A DNA stretch of 34,727 nucleotides from Spirochaetales bacterium (GCA_028532905.1 JAQQAM010000281.1:1-34727), one strand, 5' to 3'; positions 23,631 to 33,346 are shown, counted from the first letter of the stretch. Translations and numbers: made by a program. The notes: generated from the sequence alone by a model not told the origin.

Positions 23631-24473
23631 ATGAATAAACTGATTGTATTTCAAAGCGACTTCGGACTGGTGGATGGTGCCGTATCAGCCATGCACGGTG
23701 TGGCCAATGTTGTGGATGACACTCTTAAAATATTTGACCTGACCCACGATATTCCCCAGTATAGCATCTGGGATGCCTCCTATCGGCTGTATCAGACAAC
23801 AGAGTACTGGCCCGAAGGGACGGTGTTTGTTTCCGTCGTAGACCCGGGTGTGGGATCTTCCCGGCTGAGTGTTGTGGCCCGGACTGTGAATAATCACTAT
23901 ATTGTGACTCCCGATAACGGAACCCTGACCCATCTGAAAAAGTATGTCGGCCTGAAAGAGGTCCGGGAAATTGATGAATCAAAACACAGACGGGAAGATA
24001 CGGAATATTCCTATACCTTTCATGGGCGGGATGTCTATGCCAACACCGGTGCCAAACTGGCTTCGGAAACCATCAGCTTTGAGCAGGTGGGCCGGCAGGT
24101 GCCTCTGGAGGATGTGCAGGAACTGGAAGTGGGAGAGGTCGTCAGAACTGAGGAAACCGTTAAAGGGACAATCGATATTCTGGACGTCCGCTTCGGTAGC
24201 CTCTGGACCAATATTCCCCGGGATGCCTTTGTGGAAACGGGATTTAAACACGGTGATTCAGTTGAAGTGATGATCCGGAACGGCAACAAAATGGCTTACA
24301 ACAACAGGATTGTTTACGGCCGTTCTTTCGCTGATGTCTATCCCAGTGAACAGGTTATCTATGTCAACTCGGTCTACAATATGGCTATTGCCATCAACCA
24401 GGGAAATTTTGCCCGTGCCTACAATATCGGTACCGGACGTCACTGGGAAGTGGAGTTCAGAAAAATCAAATAA
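23631..24473 (+). CDS. SAM hydrolase (adenosine-forming), DUF62 family, second copy
   Basis: A 280-residue paralogue of the preceding gene and probably the more canonical one. It keeps DFGLVDG at 10-16, D71 and R78 in VDPGVGSSR, TPDNGTL, and H131 in FHGRD. The two copies share runs such as WPEGTVFVSVVDPGVG and SYRLYQ, which indicates an old tandem duplication followed by clear divergence toward the C-terminus. GAGGTGG precedes the ATG. It ends the ECF operon; no terminator is seen before the convergent phosphatase gene 25 bases away. Confidence 0.92.
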   Translation: MNKLIVFQSDFGLVDGAVSAMHGVANVVDDTLKIFDLTHDIPQYSIWDASYRLYQTTEYWPEGTVFVSVVDPGVGSSRLSVVARTVNNHYIVTPDNGTLTHLKKYVGLKEVREIDESKHRREDTEYSYTFHGRDVYANTGAKLASETISFEQVGRQVPLEDVQELEVGEVVRTEETVKGTIDILDVRFGSLWTNIPRDAFVETGFKHGDSVEVMIRNGNKMAYNNRIVYGRSFADVYPSEQVIYVNSVYNMAIAINQGNFARAYNIGTGRHWEVEFRKIK

Positions 24474-24498
24474 TCTGTTGAGTCTGTCTGTTCCGCTC

Positions 24499-25245
24499 TC
24501 AGGAAGGAATAAGATATCTGCGGTGGAGTTCTTCAACTTCACGGCTGTCTATGTCCAGGAAGTCCCGGATATAGGCATCCATGCTGCCGTAGCGTTCCTT
24601 TATTCCCGAATAGAATGAGTTCAGATACTCTTCTTTCACCGTGATGAATCCCAGCATTTTGTCCCTGATTTCTGACAGATCCAGATCGGGGACAGACCGT
24701 TTCAGAACCGATTCATCAGGCATGAATTTGGTACTCAGAAAATCTATAAGATCAGGATCTATGGTCAGATACTCCTGAGCAATATCTTCCGGTGAAAACT
24801 GGAACAGATGCATAAGGATGACACCGGCAATACCGGTTCTGTCCTTTCCCGCTGTACAGTGAAACAGAAACCCGGGAGATTTTTGGTTCAGAATCTCTCT
24901 GATAAGGGTGCTGTACTCCCGTGATTCGCTGAGCATATCCCTGTACAGACTGTTCATAAAAACAGATGCATTTTCCAGAGATGCTTCAAAATCTCCGTCA
25001 CTCATACCGGCAGCCGGCAGAACATTAATGTGGACCGTCCGGGCCCGGTTCACCTTCTCCTGACCGTCTTTTCTTATTTCCAGATTGCTTCTCAAATCAT
25101 AGATATAGGCGATATTGTGATCATCCAGCTTTTTCAGAATATCCCCGCCGGCAGGGTGAGGGGCGCTGCTTCTGTAAATGGTATTTCTCTTCAGCTTCAA
25201 ACCGCGGCTGTTTGTTTTCAAGCTTAATTCTCTGAAATTCAGCAT
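24499..25245 (-). CDS. Protein-tyrosine/dual-specificity phosphatase-like protein
   Basis: A 248-residue cytoplasmic phosphatase of the Y_phosphatase3 / MptpB-like type. The P-loop is HCTAGKDRTG, with catalytic C130 and the lysine and aspartate that mark this subgroup, which has activity on phosphotyrosine, phosphoserine or phosphoinositides in known members. The N-terminal RNTIYRSSAP and IYDLRSNLE stretches are also typical. ATG 25245 has AGAGG seven bases upstream; ATG 25251 is only three bases from it and is less likely. The natural substrate is unknown. Confidence 0.88.
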   Translation of the reverse strand: MLNFRELSLKTNSRGLKLKRNTIYRSSAPHPAGGDILKKLDDHNIAYIYDLRSNLEIRKDGQEKVNRARTVHINVLPAAGMSDGDFEASLENASVFMNSLYRDMLSESREYSTLIREILNQKSPGFLFHCTAGKDRTGIAGVILMHLFQFSPEDIAQEYLTIDPDLIDFLSTKFMPDESVLKRSVPDLDLSEIRDKMLGFITVKEEYLNSFYSGIKERYGSMDAYIRDFLDIDSREVEELHRRYLIPS

Positions 25246-25366
25246 ACTCATACCTCTATTTTATCTCTTTCCCCTTGTTTCTGAAAGCACCGTCCGAAAC
25301 AGACTGGGGTACAGCGGCAGGCTCATCAGCAGGAGAAGCCTCCGGGACAGCGGGTAAATAAATCGC

Positions 25367-25395
25367 TTGACGGCTGATCTATCTCTTTCTATGGT
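25367..25395 (+). promoter_or_regulatory. Candidate promoter of the moxR operon
   Basis: TTGACG (25367-25372, 5 of 6), a 17-base spacer and TATGGT (25390-25395, 4 of 6) precede moxR. Transcription would start about 14 bases before the ATG, just before the GGAG ribosome binding site. Confidence 0.4.
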
Positions 25396-25415
25396 AATAA
25401 AAAGGAGTTAAACCT

Positions 25416-26375
25416 ATGGAATTGAAAGAAGGCGACTGGCAAAGGGCTGCAGATCTTATCTCCCGGATTAAGGCTGAAACTGAAAAAGGATATCTGGGCA
25501 TGCCTCAGGCCTGTGAAACAGCTGTACTGGCTCTTGTAAGCGGTCTTCATCTTCTGATAGAGGATGTGTCGGGTATAGGAAAAACCACTCTGATCCGCTG
25601 TCTGTCCATAGCTTCCGGACTGGATCTGGGGCGTATTCAGTTTACTCCCGATCTGCTGCCCGGAGATATTACGGGCATGATGATCTGGGAGCCGGGTACC
25701 CGGTCCTTTCTCTACAGAGAAGGGCCCCTGCATCATCAGTTTATTCTGGCAGATGAGCTGAACCGGGCTCCCGCCAGAACACAGTCCGCCCTGCTGGAAG
25801 CCATGCAGGAGGAGACTGTAACGGTAGACGGTAAGGTGCGCTCCCTGCCGGAACCCTTCTTCGTTGCAGCCACCCAGAATCCGGCCTGGTATGCAGGTAC
25901 CTACAACCTGCCCGAGTCCCAGCTTGACCGCTTCGGCCTGTCCCTGTCTCCCGGTTTTCCGGACAGGGACACAGAGGTCAGAATCCTTTCGGAATTCAGA
26001 GACAGAAAAGCGGTGGATCAGGTGACAGCGGTTTGCAGTGCTGATGATATCAGCAGGCTGCGCCGGATGACAGAAGGGGTATTTGTGGAAAAGAATGTGC
26101 TGGATTACACAGCAGCCCTTGCGGGCGCTACCCGGAACAGCTCGCTGTTTCAGGCCGGTCTCAGTATCCGGGGGACCCAGCATCTGCTGAAGGCGGCACA
26201 GGCAAGAGCCCTGAGCCGGGGCAGGGGATTTGTGATACCCGAGGATATGGGTACCATGGCCGGGGCCGTCATGGCTCACCGGCTCCTTCTGACTCCCGAA
26301 CAGCGGAGCCGGGGGCTCAGTCTGACAGAAGCCATTCAGAATATTGTGCAGAGTGTTCCGGTACCGGTAAAATGA
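25416..26375 (+). CDS. MoxR-family AAA+ ATPase
   Basis: A 319-residue cytoplasmic AAA+ ATPase of the MoxR family, thought to act as a chaperone that assembles or activates protein complexes. Walker A is VSGIGKTT (51-58), Walker B is FILADELNRAPARTQ with D113 and E114, followed by LLEAMQEETVTVDG, and sensor 1 is in VAATQNP. MoxR proteins are usually encoded with DUF58 and transglutaminase proteins, as here: the next two genes overlap this one in turn, so the three are one translational unit. AAAAAGGAG precedes the ATG. Confidence 0.94.
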   Translation: MELKEGDWQRAADLISRIKAETEKGYLGMPQACETAVLALVSGLHLLIEDVSGIGKTTLIRCLSIASGLDLGRIQFTPDLLPGDITGMMIWEPGTRSFLYREGPLHHQFILADELNRAPARTQSALLEAMQEETVTVDGKVRSLPEPFFVAATQNPAWYAGTYNLPESQLDRFGLSLSPGFPDRDTEVRILSEFRDRKAVDQVTAVCSADDISRLRRMTEGVFVEKNVLDYTAALAGATRNSSLFQAGLSIRGTQHLLKAAQARALSRGRGFVIPEDMGTMAGAVMAHRLLLTPEQRSRGLSLTEAIQNIVQSVPVPVK

Positions 26376-27553
26376 ATCTTCCCTTCCGATTTCACAAGGA
26401 GACCCTCTTTCTTTTCCTGGCGGGGTCTGTTCTTTTCTTCTTAAGTTCCCGCTATTTCGGCGGCGTGTATATCCGTCTGTCCCGTTTCTGGTTTGTATTT
26501 TTTGCTGCTGATCTGCTGATGCTGCTGATCAACCAGCTCACCATCCGCTACTCCCTCGATTTCAGCAGGGATCATCTGAGTAAAGGGGATACGGTCCGCT
26601 ATACCATCAGTATGGAGAGCTCTTTTTTTCTCCCGGTTCCCCTGATCCGGATGGAACTGGCGCAACTGCACAGCAGAACCGAAGAGGGGGACCGGGAAAT
26701 CCGGCTGTCCCTGAAACCGGGGGAACGATGGGTCTGCAGCCGGGATGTTCATGTCACCCTGCGGGGGGTCTATACCATGGGTCTGTCCCGTCTGACCTTA
26801 AGGAGTGTCAGCGGTCTGCTCTCCCTTGATCTGCCCATCCATTCCAGAAGTTTTTATGTTTATCCCCGGGTTGTAGACATTCCCGCAGTTTTGAAAAAAC
26901 ATCCCTCTCCGGGAGGTAAGAATGCCGGTCTGGAGGGGCAGAAGGGAGATGAGCATAATTTTCTGGGTCTCCGGGAGTACCGGGAAGGGGAGGGTCTGAA
27001 GCATATCAGCTGGTCCCGATTTATGCAGACAGGCCGTCCCTGTATCAAGACCTATTCATCCATGGGAGGATCGGATATTCATATATTTCTGGACAGAAGA
27101 GCCTCGGGCCGTTCTCCATTGTGTGATGATACCGCTCTGGAAGTCTTTCTCTGTATTGTCCGTTCCGGTCTGGCAACTGGGCAGAAAATGACTCTTCACG
27201 GATACCCCGGCTGGGAGGGTATGTCTGTTGAAACGGAAGCTGAGTTTCACCGCCTGTTTCAGAGTACTCTCCTTTTTGATTTTGATGCTCCCGATCTTGA
27301 AGAATTGAGAACCCTTTCGACCCTGGAGGCGGTATATGCTGTATCATCCATGCCCGACCTGGCCCTGCTGGATGAAAAAAGCCGCTTTTCCGGTCTGGGA
27401 CATCTTATCTGTGTGAGCCTCTCCTATTCCCCTTCGGAAAGAGAGCGCTTCACATCCCTCCTGCTTCAGCGAAGACAGGAGGGATCTGTTATTTCTGAGA
27501 TTGATTCTGATCTCTCCATGGAAGAGGAACTGCAATGCCAGCTATACTCCTGA
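26372..27553 (+). CDS. DUF58-domain membrane protein
   Basis: A 393-residue protein with two hydrophobic segments near the N-terminus (about 10-28 and 35-55) and a cytoplasmic DUF58 domain. The DUF58 signature is FLGLREYREGEGLKHISW followed by SRFMQTGRPCIKTYSS. DUF58 proteins often show a divergent von Willebrand-A-like fold and act with MoxR ATPases. The start codon overlaps the moxR stop (ATGA), and the end overlaps the next gene by 19 bases. The biochemical role is not established. Confidence 0.92.
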   Translation: MNLPFRFHKETLFLFLAGSVLFFLSSRYFGGVYIRLSRFWFVFFAADLLMLLINQLTIRYSLDFSRDHLSKGDTVRYTISMESSFFLPVPLIRMELAQLHSRTEEGDREIRLSLKPGERWVCSRDVHVTLRGVYTMGLSRLTLRSVSGLLSLDLPIHSRSFYVYPRVVDIPAVLKKHPSPGGKNAGLEGQKGDEHNFLGLREYREGEGLKHISWSRFMQTGRPCIKTYSSMGGSDIHIFLDRRASGRSPLCDDTALEVFLCIVRSGLATGQKMTLHGYPGWEGMSVETEAEFHRLFQSTLLFDFDAPDLEELRTLSTLEAVYAVSSMPDLALLDEKSRFSGLGHLICVSLSYSPSERERFTSLLLQRRQEGSVISEIDSDLSMEEELQCQLYS

Positions 27554-29466
27554 TTCCATTGCTGGTCTACTATTCTCTTCATTTCTATCTGGCGTCCACG
27601 GCTCCCCTCTGGTTCCCCCTTCTGATTGTACTCCCCCTCCTTCTGAGAATCCTGGAGCTGAAAACTGTACCCTCTCAAAGGGTACATTCCCTGATGAAAA
27701 CCCTGAGGATCACTCTTTTTCTGCTTTTGATTATAGGATTTCTCCTGTTTATCCTGCTTCTGCCCGAAGCCCTATATCAGGCCTGGCTCCTCCTTCTGGA
27801 TGCGGGCAGAGCCGGGGGGATGATCTCTTTTGCTTTTGCCTATGCAGGGGGTCTGGTCAGCTCCGTCGGATGTGCCGCACTGATGAGCTGGACCAACAGA
27901 AAACAGGCTCTGGTCAATCTGCTTCTCCTGTGCAGTCTGGTTGTACTCATACTGTATCCCTCCGCACCGTTTTTTGTACTTTTTCTGATTCTCATTCTCA
28001 TTAAGCTGATTCTGATACAGAGGGATGAGCCGGGGAAGGTCTCTTTTCTTTCCATGGGCATTCTGCTGCTGCCCGCATTGTCAGCCGCCTTTCTGTTTCC
28101 CCTTTTCAATACAGAAGCCAGGGGCAGTCCTTTTGTGGACCGGTTCTCCTCAGGGCTTCAGCAGATAGTGGTACAGTACTTACCGCAGCTTCCCCTTGTT
28201 TTTGATATTCCCGGTTATGGATACGCTTATGATCAGGTGAGGAAAACAGGAGACAGACCGGTTCTGAGTTCCAATGTCATTTTCAGCATTGAAGGAGAGC
28301 CTGGAGCCGTGTACTATCTCCGGTCTGAGGTCTTCTATCTCTATTCCGAAGGGTACTGGGTCTCTGCCCAGCCGGGAACAGGAGAACCCCTATCCTCTGT
28401 TCCAACGGATGCAGGTTTAAAAAACTTTGCTCTGACTCTGGAAAGCGATCTCTATACAAGGATACCCCATAACAGCTGGTCCGCCTATTACAGTATGAAT
28501 GGAGAAAGCTATAAAACGGATGCCCTGGGCAGCTTTTATCCCCCCCGGGGCCTGCCGCTGAGCAGAGGGGACCGGTTGATCCTGTATGATGCTCCGGGAG
28601 GATCCCCTGTTCCTGACGAGGAGCTTCTGAACCGGCAGCTTACAGTAGCCTCCCGTATACCACCGGATTTGAAAAGAGAACTCACGGATCTGGCAGAATC
28701 ATTGAGAGGTGTGGATGAGAAACAGTCTCTGGCAAACATTTCCTCCTATTTGAAAGAGAACTGCCGCTATTCTCTGGATACGGAGAGCTCTGATCAGATG
28801 GTTATTGATTTTCTGTTTAAAACCCGTACCGGGTACTGTGTACACTTTTCCACAGCAGCAGCTCTTCTGGCCAGAACTCTGGGGCTGCCTGTCAGGATAG
28901 CGGAAGGATTCCTGTATCAGATTCCAGACCCCCGGGAGGATGAGCTGTACATCACACAGGAGTCCTACGGCATTACAGGATATTCGGCTCATCAGTGGCC
29001 GGAGGTCTTTCATGAAGATAGAGGCTGGATTCCCTGGGAGGTGACACCTCCCTTTGAAGATCTGGGAAACTCTATGATTCCGGAAAGCAGCATCAGTGAT
29101 GAGTACACCAGGGTGCAGCTGGACCGCATGGGAATCCTCATCAGCGAAGAAGGGATGCCACAAAGGTCTCACGGGGATCGCCGTATTCTTGTTTTTATCA
29201 CAGGAACAGGGCTTGCAGCAGTGTTTCTGTTATTTCTGATCAGGAAACAGGAATCCCGGGTGCAGCGGATTCTGAGACGCAAGGTCAGGAAGGCCGCGCG
29301 CAAACAGGGAATCCCCTCTCCGGAGCACTGCGGCTGGATCAGATGGTTTGAATACCAGAAGGGAAGCCCGGAGGGCTTGTCACTGCTTCTGAGACAGACC
29401 TACAGCCGGGAGAAGCTGGACAGGCAGGAAAAGAAAGCACTCCTGAAGGCTCTCAGGAGGCTCTGA
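27535..29466 (+). CDS. TgpA-like membrane transglutaminase-domain protein
   Basis: A 643-residue inner-membrane protein. The first 200 residues hold about seven hydrophobic segments, then comes a large extracytoplasmic region with a transglutaminase-like cysteine-protease fold, and a final membrane segment (about 543-564) before a basic cytoplasmic tail. The catalytic cysteine is C435 in RTGYCVHFSTAAALLA, and the histidine is H486 in SAHQWPEVF. The third position, normally Asp in a DPTP motif, is Glu here (E502 in WEVTPP), so the triad is Cys-His-Glu. It is the third gene of the moxR-DUF58 operon, overlapping the preceding gene; GAAGAGGA upstream is the ribosome binding site. The substrate is unknown. 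Confidence 0.9.
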   Translation: MPAILLIPLLVYYSLHFYLASTAPLWFPLLIVLPLLLRILELKTVPSQRVHSLMKTLRITLFLLLIIGFLLFILLLPEALYQAWLLLLDAGRAGGMISFAFAYAGGLVSSVGCAALMSWTNRKQALVNLLLLCSLVVLILYPSAPFFVLFLILILIKLILIQRDEPGKVSFLSMGILLLPALSAAFLFPLFNTEARGSPFVDRFSSGLQQIVVQYLPQLPLVFDIPGYGYAYDQVRKTGDRPVLSSNVIFSIEGEPGAVYYLRSEVFYLYSEGYWVSAQPGTGEPLSSVPTDAGLKNFALTLESDLYTRIPHNSWSAYYSMNGESYKTDALGSFYPPRGLPLSRGDRLILYDAPGGSPVPDEELLNRQLTVASRIPPDLKRELTDLAESLRGVDEKQSLANISSYLKENCRYSLDTESSDQMVIDFLFKTRTGYCVHFSTAAALLARTLGLPVRIAEGFLYQIPDPREDELYITQESYGITGYSAHQWPEVFHEDRGWIPWEVTPPFEDLGNSMIPESSISDEYTRVQLDRMGILISEEGMPQRSHGDRRILVFITGTGLAAVFLLFLIRKQESRVQRILRRKVRKAARKQGIPSPEHCGWIRWFEYQKGSPEGLSLLLRQTYSREKLDRQEKKALLKALRRL

Positions 29467-29473
29467 TTCTTTC

Positions 29474-31573
29474 TTATTCGGTTTTAAACCGGTTGATCTC
29501 TTCCTTCAGGTTCTCACTTTCTGCGGCCAGATCTCCCGAGAGACCTTTGACCATATCCATTGCCTGTACAATCTGATTGGACCCTGCTGCGGCTTCCTGA
29601 ATTCCCGACAACACTGTCCGGGACACATCGGTTATGGTCTCCATTTCGCCTGTCATAAGAGCTGCTTCGGACTTCATCAGTTCGGCGCTGTCTTTGATCT
29701 GTGAGGTAATCTCATTCAAGCGCCGGCTGGTACTTCCGATTTCCCTGCTTCCGGTCATCAGTTCCCCGGTGTTGTCGGCAATCTGGTTCAGAGCGTTGAC
29801 AAAGTCATCTACAACCGTATTCATCTCTTTGAAAATCTGTGCGGTCTCCTCGGTATGCTGTACTGTATCGTTGACCCCTTCTTTAATCTCTCTGACGGAA
29901 CCGTCAATGCTCTTCACAGAACTGGCTGAACTTTCCGCCAGTTTGCGGATTTCATCGGCAACCACAGCGAATCCCCTGCCCGAGTCACCGGCATGGGCGG
30001 CTTCAATGGCGGCATTCATGGACAGCAGATTGATCTGGCTGGATATGCCTTTGATGATATTGGTCATCTCTTCGATGGCGGCCAGCCGGCTGACGACAGT
30101 TTCATTGAAGCTGGTGCTCAGAGTTTCCAGTTTGGCACTTCCTCTTCTGGTGGTTTCTGTCAGTTGGCCGGCAATCTGTTTTTTCTCTTTACTGATACCC
30201 GCCACCTGTTCCAGTGAACCGGTCATCTGTACGATGGAGGCGGCTGTCTCTTCCACAATGGCGGCCTGTTCCTCTCTGATCCGGTCAAAACCGGACACCG
30301 AGCTGTCGATTCTTGAGACGGATTCTGAGGATGTTTCAATACTTTTATCCAGGCGGGTAATCAGATTTTCAATGGAGTTTAAATTGGCACTGATCTCATT
30401 AATGGCCGCAGCTGTCTCTTCCGTGTTGACCAGAAGCTGGTCTTTCGTATGTATAGTGGCTTCTGCGGATTCCTTAATCCTGATTATCATTTCCCTGATC
30501 AGCCGGGTAAAACTGTTGAAATTGTGTGTCAGAAGAGTCAGTTCATCATTGCTGTTTTCTTCCAGACTTCTGGACAGGTCTCCGTCTCCTTCGGATATAT
30601 CCTGCAGGGAATCGGATACACGGCTGATCCTGCTGGCAAAGTACCGGGATATGAGATACACCAGCGGCATATTCACCAGAAGGGTGAGGACAATAAACAG
30701 ATAAATCTGGAACCGGAGGGCTTTCAAGGGGCCATACACCAGTTCCTCACTCACCATAATTGCCGTTTTCCAGGACATACTGGGAATATCATCAAAAAAG
30801 ACGGATCTCTTTTCTCCTGCCAGTATAAAGTCATGACGTCCGCTGTAGCTTTTCATAAGCGGTTCCATAAAAGCGGAGCCCTCATCATCCACCAGTTCCA
30901 GAGCGTTTTTGTCTATCAGATCTCTGTCTGTACCGGCAACAATGCTCCCTTTGTAATCCAGAAGGGCATTGCTTGTCCCCTCTTTGTGGTGAGAATCCAG
31001 CAGACGAACCAGATCACTGAGGTACAGATCCATCCCGATAACCCCCAAAAGCTTACCTGTAATATTGTAGATCGGTGAAGCAATGGAAATATTGGCTTCT
31101 CCTGTATTGGCATCGATATAGTAGTCGGTGATGATGGTGTTTTTCTTTTCCACAGCCTGCTCATACCAGGGTCTTCGGGTGGATTTAAAGTCATCCGGCG
31201 GTGTCCAGTCGCCCCCGTAAAGGAAACTGTCATCCGGGAGACCCAGGTAAAAGAACTCGACGCCGTATTTGCCGGAATCGCCCTTCAGGTAGCTGTTGTT
31301 GCCGGCTCCCCCCTGGCTGACCAGATTTATGGTCCCGTCTTTCTCAAGAAATGCCCGTTTTGCTTCAAGGGCTGCAATTCTGAGCTGCATCCAGGCATCA
31401 ATGGACTCGGCAATAAGTTCCGCATTGAGGGTCAGAGTTTCATGTATACTCTCCTGAAGTCTTTTTCTTTCCTGTATATAGGTCAATGTGCCGAAGGCTG
31501 TTACCAGAACAACCGCCAGCAGACTGAAAGACAGAGCCATTCTGTATTTCATGCTGAAGTATTTCTTTTTCAT
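29474..31573 (-). CDS. Methyl-accepting chemotaxis protein with dCache sensor
   Basis: A 699-residue chemoreceptor. Order: membrane segment about 12-30; periplasmic double-Cache sensor about 40-280, with the ligand-pocket signature RRPWYEQA (133-140), TDYYID, and GVIGMDLYL (177-185); membrane segment about 288-308; HAMP about 309-362; and a long coiled-coil signalling domain with the CheA/CheW-binding tip at [20 protein letters not shown] (524-543). No C-terminal CheR-binding pentapeptide is present. GGTGG lies eight bases before the ATG. The sensor resembles those binding amino acids or small organic acids, but the ligand cannot be fixed from sequence. Its stop is seven bases from the convergent transglutaminase gene. 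Confidence 0.96.
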   Translation of the reverse strand: MKKKYFSMKYRMALSFSLLAVVLVTAFGTLTYIQERKRLQESIHETLTLNAELIAESIDAWMQLRIAALEAKRAFLEKDGTINLVSQGGAGNNSYLKGDSGKYGVEFFYLGLPDDSFLYGGDWTPPDDFKSTRRPWYEQAVEKKNTIITDYYIDANTGEANISIASPIYNITGKLLGVIGMDLYLSDLVRLLDSHHKEGTSNALLDYKGSIVAGTDRDLIDKNALELVDDEGSAFMEPLMKSYSGRHDFILAGEKRSVFFDDIPSMSWKTAIMVSEELVYGPLKALRFQIYLFIVLTLLVNMPLVYLISRYFASRISRVSDSLQDISEGDGDLSRSLEENSNDELTLLTHNFNSFTRLIREMIIRIKESAEATIHTKDQLLVNTEETAAAINEISANLNSIENLITRLDKSIETSSESVSRIDSSVSGFDRIREEQAAIVEETAASIVQMTGSLEQVAGISKEKKQIAGQLTETTRRGSAKLETLSTSFNETVVSRLAAIEEMTNIIKGISSQINLLSMNAAIEAAHAGDSGRGFAVVADEIRKLAESSASSVKSIDGSVREIKEGVNDTVQHTEETAQIFKEMNTVVDDFVNALNQIADNTGELMTGSREIGSTSRRLNEITSQIKDSAELMKSEAALMTGEMETITDVSRTVLSGIQEAAAGSNQIVQAMDMVKGLSGDLAAESENLKEEINRFKTE

Positions 31574-31623
31574 AGTGATTCCACCCGGGTAATATTTCTG
31601 TCAGATCTGTAATTTGTCTGATC

Positions 31624-31629
31624 ATTATA
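31624..31629 (-). promoter_or_regulatory. -10 element upstream of the chemoreceptor gene
   Basis: A perfect TATAAT on the minus strand lies about 50 bases before the chemoreceptor ATG. No -35 is evident at 16-18 bases; a TTGCTA sits 23 bases upstream, which is too far. The pattern does not match a sigma-28 flagellar promoter. Confidence 0.35.
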
Positions 31630-31759
31630 TAAGTAAATGATTATTTTTGGGATAGCAATAATATTAATCAGATAATCAAGATCAGGATAAGGGCAATCAT
31701 AAGGTTTTTTTGGGCTTTTATACCCTCGACAGAGTAGGGCAACAGGATTAAAATAAACA

Positions 31760-33346
31760 ATGGTTGTCAGAAAAGACAGGATTATAGCAGCCGGACTTGT
31801 CTGTGTGCTGCTTCTTCTTTACGGTTACAGTCTGACCCGTTCTCTTGTCAGTCCCCCTTCTGCTTATATGAGCCGTGAGATTCCCCTTGCCCAGGCAGAG
31901 TACGGGTTTTCAAAAACGGTGAACAGCCATGTCCGGACAGCGGTTCTTCCTTCAGGCAGCAGCCAGTACATTCTTTGTGTGGACGGCAGCAGGGTCCTTG
32001 TGCTTGAAACAGATGTTCAGGGGAAGATTCTCAGAGAACAATCCTTTGATCTGGACTTATCCCGGGCGTCCCTTATGCAGATCAGTACAGCTTCTTCTCA
32101 GGGGCTGGGTGTCTTTTTCCGGACTGATGCCCTCTACAGGGCTGACCTGTCCATGACAACAGGGGAGATCAAACTTCAAAATCTGACCGATAAAGCCCGG
32201 TATTTTGATTCAGACGGAGAATCCCTTGTCTACGGTAACAGGGACGGTCTGTTCGTACTGCATCCCGATTATTCCGAACCGGTGAATATTTTTCCCGGCA
32301 GTGTTCTGGATTTCAGACTGGTCTGTGACGGACCGGGCTGTTATACGCTTATAATTCATGAACAGAGTTTTGACACAGTCCGGATGGAGGTTCTGTACTG
32401 TTCACCCTCTGTCATGGACTGTACCACTTTACTGTCTCTGGATGTTTCCGCCAAATACTTTTCTGATCTGCAGGATCTCAGACTGGAGGGACGTGAACTG
32501 ATCGCCCTCTATAAGTATGAGAACGGCCGGAACAGAACCAATGAGATGATGGTGCAGAAAATAGGGCTGTCCGGAGACAAGGCGTCCATTCTCTGGCAGC
32601 AGAGTACGGAGGTGCCCCTCTACCACAGCAACTACCGGCTTATGGAAGGTGAAGGGAATGATGTCCGTTTTATCTACCAGACTGACAGTTCCCAGGGCGT
32701 GAACCTGGCCATGGCCGTTATGGGATCTGAGGGTCTTATCTCCACTCATCTCCTGTCCAAAACAAAATCCATGAGTAAACTGGGGGGAGCAGAGGTTCTG
32801 GAGGGCCGCAGGGTCCTTGTGTTCTCCGACATCAATTATGAGAAGCGGTCTCTGCTGTTTGCTTCGTCAGATCCGGCGGTAATGGAATCGACAAGCCGGT
32901 TCCGTACGCTGCCCTTCTGGTATCCCTTTCTGACAACTGTGCTGGTCTATTTTGTATCACTGATTACCGGCTCCCTGTACCTGCTGGTTCTGCTGCCGGT
33001 TCCGGTTCTGGTTATGCTGATTACTGAAAAACTGGTCTTCCACAGGATGGAATCTCCCGCACCCCTGCAGGATTCCCTGATCACCCTTGTTCATACAGCC
33101 GTGAAGATTGTCCTGACGAATATGATTATCTCTTCAGCTTTTAATTACAGCTTTCAACCGGCTTTTATCGGAGCCCCTGCCGTACTTCTGACAGTGGTGA
33201 TTCTCTTTACCATACCCCCTGTTCTCCTGTCTCTGAAAAAAAGGGGGATAGATTTCTACATATCCTTTGCGGTGTATGACTATCTGTTTTACACGGGGCT
33301 GGTGGTCATGTATCTGACAACATCCATTCTGCTCACAAAGGTCTGA
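31760..33346 (+). CDS. Unrecognised membrane protein with beta-rich extracytoplasmic domain
   Basis: A 528-residue protein that I cannot assign to a family. It has an N-terminal membrane segment (about 8-28), then about 350 residues of predicted beta-rich extracytoplasmic sequence with repeated short strands and aromatic turns, suggestive of a beta-propeller. Next come four or five hydrophobic segments from about 390 to the end (ITGSLYLLVLLPVPVLVMLI is the most obvious). The topology suggests a sensor or scaffold domain joined to a membrane domain. AGGAT lies about 12 bases before the ATG, so the ribosome binding site is weak. Its stop codon directly abuts that of the convergent PmbA-like gene. 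Confidence 0.7.
   Translation: MVVRKDRIIAAGLVCVLLLLYGYSLTRSLVSPPSAYMSREIPLAQAEYGFSKTVNSHVRTAVLPSGSSQYILCVDGSRVLVLETDVQGKILREQSFDLDLSRASLMQISTASSQGLGVFFRTDALYRADLSMTTGEIKLQNLTDKARYFDSDGESLVYGNRDGLFVLHPDYSEPVNIFPGSVLDFRLVCDGPGCYTLIIHEQSFDTVRMEVLYCSPSVMDCTTLLSLDVSAKYFSDLQDLRLEGRELIALYKYENGRNRTNEMMVQKIGLSGDKASILWQQSTEVPLYHSNYRLMEGEGNDVRFIYQTDSSQGVNLAMAVMGSEGLISTHLLSKTKSMSKLGGAEVLEGRRVLVFSDINYEKRSLLFASSDPAVMESTSRFRTLPFWYPFLTTVLVYFVSLITGSLYLLVLLPVPVLVMLITEKLVFHRMESPAPLQDSLITLVHTAVKIVLTNMIISSAFNYSFQPAFIGAPAVLLTVVILFTIPPVLLSLKKRGIDFYISFAVYDYLFYTGLVVMYLTTSILLTKV

Noticed and set aside
25389-26279. Minus-strand open frame (296 codons) across moxR
   Set aside because: Antisense to a clear AAA+ gene and lacking any domain; composition is unlike a real protein.
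29634-30704. Long plus-strand open frame (356 codons) inside the chemoreceptor gene
   Set aside because: It is antisense to a well-conserved signalling domain and shows no recognisable domain; such frames arise from codon bias on the opposite strand.
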